DNA of 64,000 nucleotides from Sclerodactyla briareus (GCA_026419785.1 JAODTK010005552.1:124001-188000); one strand, 5' to 3'. Shown: positions 11,236 through 22,689, counted from the first letter of the stretch. Translations and numbers: made by a program. The notes: a model not told the origin generated them from the letters alone.

Positions 11236-13471
11236 CCCATTATTTATGATCAATTCGAGATGAACTACATATTCAGTGATCTTAGTTTTTCTACAGAGTA
11301 AATGTGATTGTAGGCATGCAGGCGGGAAGACGGGTGCTCCTGCCAGGGACTGGACGCACATGACGCCTCCAGTCTCAGGGCAATAGAATTTGAAGACACG
11401 TTGGGTTTTTGCTATCTCATACTTTTTTACATATTGTCACATTTACTGTATGTTTTGACCGTCAAACTGAACCTTAAAATCGAGATCAGAACCCCCTTTC
11501 CACAGTTGCAACAAATGTAGAGGGGACCCCGCCGCGCTAACACTGGGTAAAAACCTGCGAATCTTCGCTTTTGTTCTCGAATAGTGCAAATAGTAAGGTA
11601 TCGGGCCTCATTCACTATCGCCATTTAACCGCTGGGCCGTCCAAGTCTTTAAGTTCACGTGCAGAACAACTTCCTACACGTTCAATAGGCCTGGTGAAAA
11701 TATGGTATCCAGATTATTGATACCATGTGTTTTAGCCAGGAACCTCTGTCATCCTCTTTTCTTGGCACTTATGCTATAACCGTTATTTTTTATTACGTTT
11801 TTTTTTTTCGCATATCCCTAATTATGTATGTATTCTTACTTTTTCACAGGGCCATAACTTTAAAGTCTGAGAGGCAAGACAGTTGTGAGTTACCCTGTGG
11901 ATCAGGGAGCAATTCGTTTGGATGTTTCTTAGTGATTTTTTTCTTAAATGATATATTTTCCGGAAGGTAGCTCTCAGTTTTAGGAGTGTTGTAACTGCCT
12001 CACAACACACGGAAAAGGGCTCTTCCTGCGATCTGGGGGTCTATCAGGCGAAAAAATTCTTGTTAGCGGTCCCTGCTATGGCCGGTCCTATATTGGGGAA
12101 CGTTTGAAAGAATAGCGAGAAGATCGAGTGAATCCTTACAAAAAAAAGTGTGTGTGTGGCTAGACGAAACTTGTAAGAAAATGGATTTTGGAAGGAACCT
12201 ACCATCTAAAATTATTCTAGAATTCGAGAAGTGCTAGGTGATCAGGCTGACTGATACACTCACATCTCGATTGTATAATGTGATAGCTTCAAGTGACCAT
12301 TTCCACTATTAGTCATCATGTGTTTTACCACTGCCAATAGCAATAAAATGGTGCTGTCCCGTAATATAGTGTAATGGTTCTAAGCTCCACGCAGGTAATT
12401 AACGATTACATTCTGTAGGCTGTGTGTGTATTACTTTACTGAATTTACGACAACCGTTTCCCCCGGCATTGGAAACGAATTTGACTATTGACTGTAGTTA
12501 CGTTTTCGTTTCTTTCTTTTTTTTACTAATTGTTTTCAGGGATCCAGAACTATAGCATTAAGGCAATTCAACAGCCAAATATACTCCTTTTGGTGTTATC
12601 AAAAAAAAAAACTGGGGGGGGGTGGGTTTAAAGAGAATAAATTATAAATTAATAAATAAATAAAATACTAGCATGTTCGTTGGTAAGATATGGCTTTCCC
12701 AAAATTTCGATCTAATTTGGTGATTTTGCAAACGGGCAACCTTTTTATGTGTCATATCTACCAATTATAAGGGGAAATTTAAGACATCTTTCTACCGTTT
12801 TCTTCAAAATTGGTAGATCTGACGTCATCAATGTTGCCGATTTGCAAAATAGCCCTCTTAGCATAGATGATTCAATAATCTGTAAAAAATCATACTTTAT
12901 AATCCGAACATGCTATGGACATGGAACAAAGTTTGATTGCATGATTTTCAGTGCCAATCATACGGGTACTTACGTTAAATATTTTTGGCTGGACTTTCCC
13001 TTTAAAATATGCCAAAAATCAGGGAAGTTCGTGATCTAACTCATCATGATTGTGAGCATTCCGCGGATTATACCATTTGTGATCTTGATACATGCTTGCA
13101 TCGTTAGATAGGGTCTGACAAGTTCTTTTGGAGTTTCGCCCTTCCAACCTGAATAAGTTGTGCTTCAAACTGACTTCGAGGCCTCGAAAGATTATATTCA
13201 ATCCATTAGCCTATATGTGCACGCGACCCATATTCGTGTGGTGGACTTTAATAGATGCTTGCATTCAATAGATATCATGCTGTAACAAGCTTTGGCGGTT
13301 TGCCTCCTAACGGGCTTAAATGAAAACAAAAAAACCCCATTGACATGGCCGCCATGAATATAATCTTCAGCATGCATATGGTTGCAACACACAGTCCTAA
13401 TTTTAATTTCGATACATCCTTGGGTTCGTTAGATATGTGCTGTGCTGTCAACTTTTTGAGGTTTTTTTTAT

Positions 13472-13473
<2 letters not shown>
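11236..13473. other. Unassigned non-coding stretch
   Basis: No gene is supported. Minor features are an A run with adjoining G run (12601-12622) and a TAAA-rich run near 12640-12665. The open frame at 12749-13039 has no recognisable domain and a composition like its surroundings. Confidence 0.4.

Positions 13474-13528
<55 letters not shown>
13474..13528. repeat. Uninterrupted poly-T run (55 nt)
   Basis: Fifty-five consecutive T are present on the plus strand. It may be the poly-A tail of a minus-strand retroposed sequence or a collapsed or expanded homopolymer from assembly. No recognisable retroposon body was found at 13530-13690, so the tail reading is unproven. Confidence 0.9.
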
Positions 13529-13531
<3 letters not shown>

Positions 13532-13696
13532 CGGTTTTTCACATTGAACTCTCGTGGCAATGACCCGAAATACGAAATCGGTATAGAGTATAAACTCCTC
13601 TATGGTCCGACCTGTATAGCCGTTCATAGGCGACCTTGTAACAACCTATTACCACCTCTCCAATATTCCTCTAGGACCCAGTATTCCATTGTCCAC

Positions 13697-13723
13697 GACC
13701 ATAATAATAATAAATAATAATAG

Positions 13724-13754
<31 letters not shown>

Positions 13755-13936
13755 TAATATAATCATAATAATAATCATAATATCAAGAATATAAATGAAT
13801 GATTGATGAATAATAATAATATATAATAAATAATAATAATAATAATAATAATAATAAGAATAATAATATAATAATAAATAATAATACTAATATCATAATA
13901 ATAATAATAATATAATAATAATAATCAATAATATAA
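13697..13936. repeat. AAT/ATA microsatellite
   Basis: About 240 bases of interrupted AAT trinucleotide repeats. It directly abuts the T run (13937-13949) that I read as the A-tail of the minus-strand LINE, so the microsatellite is either the insertion site or an expansion of the tail. Confidence 0.9.
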
Positions 13937-16410
13937 TTTTTTTTTTTTTCGCCTTTTTATTGCCTTTCTCTCGATTTCGAATATGGGCCTACATACAAAC
14001 ATTAATATAATATCAGCCGTAAATATCATCACCGTGTACTTAAACTGGTAAATGGTGTGTGATGAAATATACCTATTAGTATTGGAGATAGTTTCTCAAT
14101 CTCTGGTATGCAATGCACTTTTGTTCTTCTTAAAATATGGCACTTCACTTCTTCTGAGGAAGAACTTAATTTATATTTAGCGTTTCGTAAGTTGGAATTG
14201 CGTTGTGTCCTTCTACAATTAAAAAATATAAAACTTCACACGATACTACACTGCTATAAACCAATGATCTCGTTCTCGTAGTATCCAAACAAACATTTGT
14301 CACAATTAACCTTAACTTTTCGACTAAAGAGCTCAGAAAAAAGTCTTTCCCAGATAATCCCTACTTCCCGACACTGCCAAAATACAGTGGTCTCTGTTTC
14401 TTCTGATTCAAAAGCAGAAAGTGCCAACGGAGTTGTTATCACGTTTATTTCAACTGAGAAAATGTCGTTAGAATTCCTATGGATCAACTTGTACTGGAAG
14501 AACACGAACTTTAGTGTCCTCTTATACTATTACATTCCATGACCTCAACATCTGGACCAACGAGACTTCCGCTTGCCAGATTTTACTTTTATTTAACCAA
14601 CCGAGCAGCATTTGCCCTTGGCTAGACTGGATGAGTGGTGTTTTAAAAAAAACACTCCTAAGAGGCCCTGGACGAGTCGCCAGCAACTGGAATCGCGTGT
14701 AGTTAAGCCGTTTAAACTTTATGAATGGGAAATTTGGACAGTGGAATTTTAAATAGCTCTTTATACTGGAGTGGCCTGCCAGCCCTCGTTAACCAAATCC
14801 TAACATAAAGGATATTTTGAATTGTAGCACCTTCTATAATACCAGATTCGTCCATTGATCTTGATACGGCTATTGTTCCAGATACTCTGATCGCAGTAAT
14901 TTGCCGTGGCTCTTTCAAAAAGTAAGATCACTCATGCATAACAGCAATTTAAAATAAATATTCATTTTTTAATTTTCGTCAGAAGATCTTCCCCCTTGAA
15001 ATTACAGCTGATATAAATTGTTTGCCTACACTTTTTAAAAAGTAGGCATAAATATCTTCCAATTCCCTTCATTATGATCATTGTACCCATCTTACCCGCA
15101 TTTTGTTACTCTTTATACATCAAACACATCAACCAGATTAAGGCCTAGGCCACCCTCGATTGGTGACTGCGTCAAATACAATCTTCTAATCTTATCCTTT
15201 TTCCCTCATGTCCATAAAAATTTAAACAGCAGCTTTTAAGTTCCCTTAAAAAGGATTCTGGGGATTAGGTAAAACGAAAATGGAAAACACTAGTTGTACA
15301 AAGCAAACTTTCACTATTTTAATTTTACCGATAGGAGGAAGGTCTTCGTGCAGACCACATATTCACAAGGCCTTTAAGGTCGCCCTATAACATTTGGCGA
15401 TAATGTTAAGGAAAAAAATCATCCCTATCATTTGTAAATGGTGACACCGAGGGCCCCTGATAGGGCCACGAGAAATAGATATTTTTACGAGAAGGTAGTT
15501 GTTAATCATGCGAAGGTGACACCCATGGAAATAGCTTGATTTATTAAATTGACTTCCACGCCGGCATACCACTAAAATCCTCCACATTTCGAATCACCCT
15601 TTTTTATTAAACGATTGGTCATCATTATCCAAGAAGACTGTCGTGTCATCTGCATACATTGCTAGTTTTATGTAACATCTTCAAACAGGTAACCCCTTGA
15701 ATACGATCGTTACGCAGTTTATTGGCTAAAATTTCTGGCACACAATAAAAAAATGGGCTCAGGGGGCAGCCTTGCCGTATCCCCTTTTCAATCGGAAAAA
15801 AGCCAGAACACTCCGTTGTTCAGAACACAGGCGGAGCTATTAGTATAGAACGCCTTAACCCATCCGAATGCACGTCATCACCAAAAGTAAAAGAATACAA
15901 TACATGATGGTCAGAGTCCGAAGTCAACACTATCCAGGCTTCTCGAATCACTGAACAGAATTAACCCGTATGTGAATTATCTTCTGCTATTGTATGGTAT
16001 CTAGAATGAGTCCGATATTTTCCAACCTATATATCTGTTTTTAAAGGAACCCGTTTGATCGATGAATAATTCCTGGCATACGTCCTCATTCTCTTGGTCC
16101 AAGCATGAGGCAGCATTTTGTAGTCAACATTCAACAGGGATATTGGCCTCAATTGGTAATATCCTTAGGGTTTTTGCCCCTTCCTTTGGAGTAAAGTAAT
16201 GTAACCTTGACCTCTGCCCTGCTCCTGGGACATCTTCAATAACATAACCGGAATTAAGGAATAAAACACACGAAAGTTTTTCTTTCTGGCCATAATAACT
16301 TCATCAAACTCAACTGGCACCCGTCACTACCAGGACCCTTGCCAGATTCCATATTCTGTAACGCTGACCAGCACTCATTTTCCACTCAAAATACCCTCGA
16401 ATGATTCTCG
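13937..16410 (-). mobile_element. Tx1/L1-like non-LTR retrotransposon, 5'-truncated
   Basis: This minus-strand LINE remnant begins, in its own direction, inside the reverse transcriptase N-terminal region near 16400. It finishes with a short A-tail (the T run at 13937-13949) next to an AAT microsatellite. The endonuclease part of ORF2 and all of ORF1 are absent. A second AAT microsatellite (16424-16503) sits at the truncated 5' side. The 3' portion from about 14230 to 13950 holds no coding signal and is probably the 3' UTR. Clade assignment to Tx1/L1 rests on motif wording and not on a tree. Confidence 0.8.
14250..16400 (-). pseudogene. LINE ORF2 reverse transcriptase remnant (Tx1/L1-like)
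   Basis: ORF2 would copy the element's RNA into DNA at a nicked target. Reading the minus strand from high to low coordinates, the RT motifs come in the expected order, spread over several frames: GKGPGSDG (16321-16350), LRPISLLNVDYK (16118-16155), GWVKAFYTNSSACVLNNGVF (about 15805-15864), a block resembling RGxRQGCPLSPF (15745-15790) and the catalytic box YADDTTVFLD (15627-15656). The C-terminal region at 14254-14505 keeps ETETTVFWQCREVGIIWERL, which fits the cysteine-bearing tail of L1/Tx1 ORF2. Frames change between almost every motif and stops occur, so the gene is dead or the sequence has many indel errors. The start and the endonuclease domain are missing. Confidence 0.85.
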
Positions 16411-16423
16411 CACTCTCTTATTA

Positions 16424-16503
16424 TAATAATAATAATAATATCATTAATAAATAAATAATAAAATAAGACTAATAATAATAATAATAATAATATACTAATA
16501 AGA
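16424..16503. repeat. AAT microsatellite
   Basis: Interrupted AAT repeats lie between the truncated Tx1/L1-like LINE and the GCGCTATATA-type repeat that follows. By position this may be the 3' tail repeat of that next element read on the minus strand. Confidence 0.9.
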
Positions 16504-16529
16504 ACATGCATAATATCTGATACTTCTAT

Positions 16530-16700
16530 ATAGCGCTTTCCATGTCAACTACTGCTCAAAGCGCTTTACAGAACCATTCATTACAATTAGGGCAGTTCCC
16601 TCTACTGGCCATCGTCCATTTGAAAGTAAAACAATGGTGTGTCCTAATAGCTTGGACGAATGCGGCTCCGGAGATACAAACAATCAATAACAGGATGATA
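16530..16700 (-). repeat. L2-type 3'-end-like repeat (GCGCTATATA motif)
   Basis: On the minus strand the segment reads GCTCTGTAAAGCGCTTTGAG..., then GGAAAGCGCTATATAGAAG, then the ATT-rich microsatellite. The LINE at 54.1-55.2 kb ends in GCGCTATATAAATATTCC followed by ATT repeats, so both share a 3' signature. This piece may be the tail of a related LINE or of a SINE that borrows its tail. No coding portion is visible upstream on the minus strand. Confidence 0.55.
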
Positions 16701-17094
16701 AAAAAATGCATATTCACGCCTGGATGCAGATTTATTTTTTCAGCAGCTCATGCCCTACTGTCCTATATCTTTATCATGCAGTATCATCATGATCAGCGAC
16801 CTCTTAGTCTAGCCGCCGGCCGACCTTTAGCTCGTGGTCGCTAACTGGGGGTATTCACTCCCACACAATCTCTGCGTCAGTGACTCTGGGGGAATATTCT
16901 TGATAATCGGGTTTACATATGGAATGGCACGCGTCATAATCGATCATAAGTATTCACATTTTATTGTTATATTTACGATGTAACCTGTAACGAAACGAAA
17001 ATCGTGGAGTAGAATGTTAATAGTTATTTGGACTTGACTGAATGATTGTTTAGGCCTACTTGTAGTCTATATGGCAAGCGAAATGACCAATACT

Positions 17095-17360
17095 TTGAAA
17101 ACCCCGGCTTGCCAAACGTTAAAACCGGGTTTTTTCCCGACTTATAAACCGGGCTAATCGACTGATAAATCGGGTTTTCCTTCCGATAAACCGGTTATTT
17201 GACCGATAAACTGGATATATCGACCTATAAACCCGGTTAATCCGCGGTTTATCAACATAAATTGATCACACATATTCGATAAACCGAGCTTTTCGGCCGA
17301 AATATTCCCGAAACTTGCCTGGTTTATCCAGTCGGAAAACCCTGTTTAACGGTCGATGAT
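17095..17360. repeat. Degenerate AAACCGGGTTT-core tandem repeat
   Basis: Units of about 28-30 bp built on ATAAACCGGGTT and TCCGACTGAT recur through this interval with heavy divergence. The core AAACCGG / CCGGTTT is close to self-complementary, so single strands could fold into many alternative stems. No gene overlaps. Confidence 0.65.
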
Positions 17361-17459
17361 CGGTCGGAAGCTCAGTTTGCTGGTTTGTTGGGAAAAAAAC
17401 CCGGGGTTTTCGGATTTTTCGAATTATTGGGCATTTCGGTTGCCCATACTTGTCTTTAT

Positions 17460-17705
17460 GCAGGGCAACTGGTCAAGTGTTTTTTGTAGCGTGAGTGATG
17501 TGCTCCAAACCTTCCCACCATCGCTGCTGCGTTCACCTATAGTTTTAACAATCGCCGATTGGTTAAAGGCTGTCTACTTGTCAAGTGGCATCCCTTTCCA
17601 CCTATATGCCGACGACACGCAGGCCTATACCTCTTGTCAGCGACTGATGTTACCGTGTCTTGCTTTGCTCTCGAGTTGTGTCCGAAGCACGTTAGTGACT
17701 GGAGT
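17460..17705 (+). pseudogene. CR1/L2-like LINE reverse transcriptase fragment
   Basis: A short plus-strand scrap of a non-LTR reverse transcriptase. The frame from 17587 reads GIPFHLYADDTQAYTS, which is the catalytic YADD box in the wording usual for CR1/L2-type elements. After a frameshift, ALELCPKHVSDW follows, where these enzymes usually have a CLSDVKxWM-like stretch. The region just upstream (about 17520-17580) is only loosely like the GPxLFxxYxxPLG segment. The scrap is cut on its right side by a G-run element at about 17705. It is too short to be functional. Confidence 0.8.
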
Positions 17706-17790
17706 CCGCAACCAGGGGCGAGCCATCATGGGGGGGGGCAAGGAGGGCGGTTGCCCCCCCCCCTATGGGTTTTGGGCCGAAAAAATAAAA
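17705..17790 (+). repeat. G-run/C-run hairpin element
   Basis: It starts with GGGGCGAGCCATCATG, then a run of 10 G, AAGGAGGGCGGTTGC, a run of 10 C and TATGGGTTTTGGGCC. It is the clearest plus-strand copy of the short hairpin family and lies immediately against the LINE fragment, which suggests it inserted there. Confidence 0.65.
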
Positions 17791-17854
17791 TCGTTTGAAC
17801 GATGTTTTAATAACGCACTTATTTTCGTAGGGGGTGGGGTGAGGTGTCTATAAT

Positions 17855-18690
17855 GTTACTACTACTACTATCAAATTTGTCGGATTCGAACAAATCTTCG
17901 TAGATGGGGGGAGGGGTGCACGTTCCCCCAATCAAATCGTAGCGGAAACTAAAAATGTTGTGGTGATAGTATTTAACTCTTGTGCTAAATGACACACCTC
18001 AATTTTTTTTCGCGCTCTTCGCGCGCGGGCCGTGTTTTCCTTTTCCTTCGTCGTTTTTCATTATCCGATGATATCCCCCGCATGGATTTAATGTACCAAA
18101 AGTCAAGTTCGCGGATTCGAACAAATCTTCGTGGATGGGGGGGGGGGCACGTTCCCCCAATCAATCTAGTTGTAGGTAAATGAAAACCCTCAAAATCTTC
18201 GCGGTCACGGCAGCCTGGCTGTGTTTTCCTTCGTCATTTCCCATTTGGAATCCGATTATAGCCACGCATCAAGTTAAAATGTACCTAACATGAAGTTCGT
18301 GGATTCGAACAAATCTTCGTGGATGGGGGGGGGGGGGGGCATGTTCACCAAATCCCCAAATGAAAATGTTGTGGTGATGGTTTTTAACACTTAGGTAAAT
18401 GAGAAACCCCAAATATTTCCCGCGCTTCGCGCGCGTGGTTTGTTTTATACATCAATTTTCATTTGATCCTATTATATGCACGCATGAATTTACTTGTACC
18501 GAATCAAGTTGTCGGATTCGCACAAATCTTCAAAGATGGGGGGGGGGGCACGTTCCCCCAATCAAATTCTTGTGAAAAAATGTTGTGGTGATAGTGTTTA
18601 ACACTTATGTAAGAAACAAAAACAAATTTTCGCGCGTTCCGCGCGCGTGCCTGTGTTTTCTTTCGTCAATTTTCATTTGACCCGATTGTA
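17855..18690 (+). repeat. ~210-bp tandem array, four units with paired hairpins
   Basis: Four diverged units start near 17884, 18115, 18303 and 18513 (spacings about 231, 188 and 210). Each has GATTCGAACAAATCTTC, then GATGGGGG with a long G run, CACGTTCCCCCAATCAA, AATGTTGTGGTGAT, a stem-loop of the form CGCGCGCTTCGCGCGCG, then TGTGTTTTCCTTCGTCA and a link back to the next unit. In the second unit the CGCGC stem is largely lost. The G run and CCCCC form one stem, and the CGCGC arms form a second one with a TTCG centre. Confidence 0.8.
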
Positions 18691-18699
18691 TGATACACG

Positions 18700-19485
18700 C
18701 ATATATCTAACTTTACCTTGGGGCCTGTTCGACTTCAGAGGGCGGCTTTTCTCCAGTATTCGGCTGGGGACGCAATCCGGCCACCACAGTCTGCACATTT
18801 ACTCTAGCGGTTATTTAGTCCAGCAATCGGCGAGTACATTTCATACAATCTTAACGGCCTTGCGCATAGACGCACTGTAACTGAAGGCCTTCGTTCACGA
18901 TCAAGTTTTTGTGTGTGTATGCTATCAGTTTATTGACTGCTACGCGCTCGATGCTGGTCGTCGAAAAAATCCCTCTCCATCATAAAGTGAGGACAATTTT
19001 AAATAAAAATAACCCATGTTATACAAATGACAGGGGAAAAAAAGCAACTTAAGATATTTTCAAGTGTCGAGGAAACGGCCCAGAGAGGCGATCGCCTGTC
19101 ATCCTGGGCTTCAGGCGGCCAATAAGTAATGAGAACTTAATTGTCTCTTTCCTATAATTGATAAACCAACTAGATTGACAGAGCATTCCCGCAACACTGC
19201 TCGATAATATTTTCACGAATAACTTGACGCCAAAATTAAGTTCGTCTATTTCCCTTGCCTCATGTGACTTAATTACGATGTCCATTTCCTCAATATGCAT
19301 TTAGCCCCCGAAATTAAAATGATACATTTTTCACTGGAAACGGACTATAAATAGTATACTATATGTCGAGTTTAGCCAAGATGCAAGAGTATGATGTCAT
19401 ATATTGTGAGTTGTCAGGTTGTGACGATTAAAGATGTTGACATCCTGTGGTAACTGCCCGATGCAAGACATCGTCCGTCCTTTTA
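18700..19485. other. Unassigned non-coding stretch
   Basis: No gene or repeat is supported here. The region leads into the LINE pol remnant that begins at about 19490. Confidence 0.4.
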
Positions 19486-19489
19486 AAAA

Positions 19490-20545
19490 AGAAAAGTGGT
19501 ATCACACCAGGATTGCTAAAATCGATCAAACGCAAAAATACCCTCTACAGGAAATATGTTTCAAAATTCCCTGAAAGCATCAGAGACAGTATTGTGTATA
19601 TAGAAATAAACTGACTTTTCTTCCCATTAAAAAAAACTAAGAAGAGTACTTTCATAATCAACTTGAGAATAATGTTGGTAACGTCAAGACTCGTGGGAAG
19701 TTATCAACAATGTGTTGCAAAAATGTAATAGGGGAACATTAAATAAAGAAATTATGACAGAAACTGGGCCGATTAGGATACGAAAAGCATTACTGAGGCA
19801 TTCAATATTAATTTTTCAATTTCATTATTATTGGGCCAACATTGGCAGGTAAGATAGATAATAACATACTCACAACCATTTTTCTGATTTCCTGAGAAGT
19901 TATAATAACCAAAACACAATGTATCTAACTGTACAGGGGGGACAGGGCTGAAGTCACAAAAGTAATATTATCAATGTCAAATGGTAAAGTCCATAGCGTT
20001 AAATACAACAATCGGAATTCTTCAAAAAGCAAGTGGTACCCCAGTCGCTCCCTGGTCCTTACAATATTCCCTTTCTCTAGAAACATGTGTTTTCTCCAAA
20101 AATTAGAAATTGCAAAAGTAGTGCCTATTGTTAAGGCAGGTGATCCTAAATTAGTTTCAATATTCGACCCATTCGTACTTCAAGGATTTCCCTTCCAAAA
20201 ATTCTAGAAGATTAATGTATAACCGAATAAATCGTCTTTTCCCGAACTAACAATTTTTCTTTCGAACTAACAATAATGGTTTTTGTGAGGAACTTGCGCC
20301 ACGTATAGGCTCTTGCTAAGGTGATAGACCTATGTCCACTTGTTGCCCTGGAGATAAGACAATATGCCATTGGAATATTTCTTGATTCATCAAAGGCATT
20401 TGACACTGTTGACCATGCTATTGTACTTCATAACTATATACTTATGGTATGAGAGAAAAGTATATATCTATAGATTGATAGCGAGTTATTTACATAATCG
20501 CCTCCAATATGTCAACATGGATTCAACTAGTTTCGGTCTCCGACC
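19490..20545 (+). pseudogene. Non-LTR retrotransposon pol, N-terminal RT part
   Basis: Plus-strand pol remnant. Motifs appear in order across shifting frames: a lysine-rich linker, LLKSIKRKNTLYRKYVSKFP (about 19515-19575), then NQLENNVGNVKTRGKLS (about 19658-19705), LEIAKVVPIVKAGDPK (about 20103-20150), a frameshifted KILERLMYNRINRLF-like block (about 20190-20240), IGIFLDSSKAFDTVDHAI (about 20370-20423) and YRLIASYLHNRLQYVN (about 20465-20515). These are the fingers and first palm motif of an APE-type LINE reverse transcriptase. The second palm motif (YADD) is missing because a G-run element begins at about 20545. The 3' part appears to resume at about 21855. Confidence 0.85.
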
Positions 20546-20670
20546 AATTCATGGTCGGGCGATCACTTGGGGGGACGGGGGGGGGGACTGTCCCCCCCCC
20601 CAATATTTTTGGTGGGGGGATATAATATCAAATGTCCCCCCCAATATTTTGCGGACTGGTGAAAAAAAAT
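20545..20670 (+). repeat. G-run/C-run hairpin element interrupting a LINE
   Basis: GGTCGGGCGATCACTTGGGG leads into G runs, ACTG, a run of 10 C and AATATTTTTGGTGGGGGGAT, with a second CCCCCCCAATATTTTG. The C run and the later GGTGGGGGG can also pair. The element lies between two parts of one LINE, which is evidence that the family is mobile. Confidence 0.65.
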
Positions 20671-21340
20671 CCTATAATCATATGTACAGTACGGCCATAA
20701 CACCAAAGTCTAACTAACTCATATTTCTTATCAGATTGCCAAAAATTAACTTTGTTATATTCTAATTCAAATATGACTTTTCTCCATGCGTGTCTCTTCA
20801 AGTGGGGTGTCATTTGGGTGGCCACAAGAATTTTTGGTTTGGGACTGGTTCAGTTTCACCCCCCCACTACAATAGTGCCTGGAAAACTAACTGCCATTTT
20901 ATTAACACTGCACGCTATCACCAATAGCTAGAGTTTAGTGTACTTCTGATCTTTATTGTTTTCAGACTGCAATGGCTTTGCCAGCCGACGTGCTGTTTTT
21001 CTGAAGATGAACGTTATACATTCAACATTTTGGGCGAAAATTTCGAACGGAAACAATCTGAGAAAAAATGAGACCGAATTTAACTGCTGACTACTGGGCT
21101 CAATGCCTTTTAATCAAATGCCCTGAAAGTGCATACAGTTACCACGACGTGGAATGTTCAACAAGCAATTTTTCAGATGCGGGCAACTCTCCAACCCAAT
21201 TGGAAGGGTCCTTGATGTCGACCTCTAATAGGCTCTGGTGAAATGGAGGCCACCGATGTGAAATGTAAGAATTGACCATCGATCAGTTTTTCGGGAATTT
21301 TTATTGTCAATTTAATGATGCTGCTCACTGCCTGAGCCCC
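20670..21340. other. Non-LINE filler inside the interrupted LINE
   Basis: This stretch replaces the LINE's RT core. No YADD-type or thumb motif was found. It may be the body of the inserted element, since it follows the G-run hairpin directly. A C run of 7 lies at about 20860. Confidence 0.4.
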
Positions 21341-21342
21341 GG

Positions 21343-21740
21343 GAAGTGCTTGCCTCGCTGCAATCTGGGTTCGGGGAAGGGGGGTGGGGGGTCTGTAAGA
21401 CGAGTTTCTGTACGCGACGCATCAACTGATGGTGACGCGAATTGTAATGAATAAACATAGCTCAGTTCCTTCAGAGCGTTTCTTGAGATATAATTTCTGG
21501 AATTTCCTGTCAATATTCAGAGATGTTTACTTCTGTCATAAGCCCGGAAGTCCCTATTCCGGCAATCTGGGGGGTACGTGAGGTTAAAAAAATTTCCTTG
21601 TACCCTACGCGACCACTGCGGGTGGCCCCGCTGGCCCGAATGTAAGGGAAAAACATCGCAGTGTCCTTCGAGAACGTTGTCTTGAAATATAATATTTCTC
21701 TGGCAATCTATTGCCATTTTTTGGACGATGGCTAATGCCA
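21343..21740. repeat. ~200-bp tandem duplication
   Basis: Two diverged units are about 198 bases apart. Paired blocks are GCAATCTGGG (21360 and 21566), ACGCGACGC/ACGCGACCAC, AATGAATAAACAT/AATGTAAGGGAAAAACAT and CAGTTCCTTCAGAGCGTTTCTTGAGATATAAT against CAGTGTCCTTCGAGAACGTTGTCTTGAAATATAAT. A third partial start (CTGCAATCAATTCTGGG) appears at about 21763. Confidence 0.65.
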
Positions 21741-21854
21741 TACGGCCCCAGGGAGTCCGTTTCCTGCAATCAATTCTGGGTCCTCACTACCATTATATCC
21801 CTTAATGACAGGTTATATGAATAGGTGAGGTGAACATGAAATATTATTGGAACG

Positions 21855-22420
21855 CCCCATATCAATAGTCGTGCAAACAGAGAAGCCATGGCCGTAGGTG
21901 TTATCAAGGACTGATGCTGTGTTTTCTTAATGAAAATTCTTCTTATGTTGTATAATGCTCGTATCCTACCCATAGTTACATGTGCAAATATTGTTTTGAG
22001 TTATGACACAATAATGAAATGATAAACTACTAGGGCCTATCTGCGGAAAAAGTTTTCGGATCATTGCAGTTCAGGTTTTAGAGAACCTATCCCCTTTCTT
22101 AATACCTGGACCTTAATGCTGACTTTTGCGATATGCATAATAATGCAACTTGGAATTTCCATGGATCGCCTGTACATAACCTCTTGTCAAGCACCATAAA
22201 CATCAGTATTTTATAAATATGATGTTCACAACTATTCTACAAGACGTGCCCGTTTGTATTCATGAATGTAAGAAGAACTGAGTTATCGGAAACATTCCCT
22301 CAGATATGCTGGTATCGCGTTCTGGAATTCGCTCCCGCGCAATATTACTGAGAGCCAAACTTGCGATCATTTCAAGGTAAAGCTAACAGTGCAAGTCGGC
22401 ACGTCCCCTTGTAGCTGCGT
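21855..22420 (+). pseudogene. Non-LTR retrotransposon pol, C-terminal part
   Basis: The plus-strand reading resumes LINE pol after the insertion: INSRANREAMAVGVIK (about 21857-21905), ILLMLYNARILPIVTCANIV (about 21938-21997), DVHNYSTRRARLYS (about 22222-22264) and RYAGIAFWNSLPRNITES (about 22302-22355), ending in a SFKxKL-like stretch. The HNYSTRRA and AFWNSLP boxes are typical of the C-terminal end of APE-type LINE pol. Several frameshifts and stops separate them. Strand and order match the 19490-20545 part, so both probably come from one copy that lost roughly 0.7-0.8 kb around its catalytic box. Confidence 0.8.
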
Positions 22421-22689
22421 ACAGCAACACTCCGTGCAAATACACTGCATTTTTTTTCGCCATTTCACATTTTTGTTTGTTCACATTCAACTGACCCTAC
22501 TGACACCTGTCATAACCATGGAATGAGTTGGAACATGTCTACCACAGTAGGCCCTAAATATCCTATCAGGGCCCTTCCTAAGCCTCTGGCAGGTGAGTCA
22601 GTGGAAACAAACTTCCCAGAGAAATGAATACCTAACATTGTTGACACTCATAGTTATAGTTGAACCCCGCCACAAGTTACCATCAAACA
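22421..22689 (+). other. Probable LINE 3' UTR remnant
   Basis: Non-coding sequence follows the LINE C-terminus up to the next dispersed repeat. No terminal repeat or A-tail is recognisable, so the 3' end is lost or covered. Confidence 0.35.

Noticed and set aside
12749..13039. 96-codon open frame
   Set aside because: There is no recognisable domain, its composition equals the flanks, and no splice or start context supports it.
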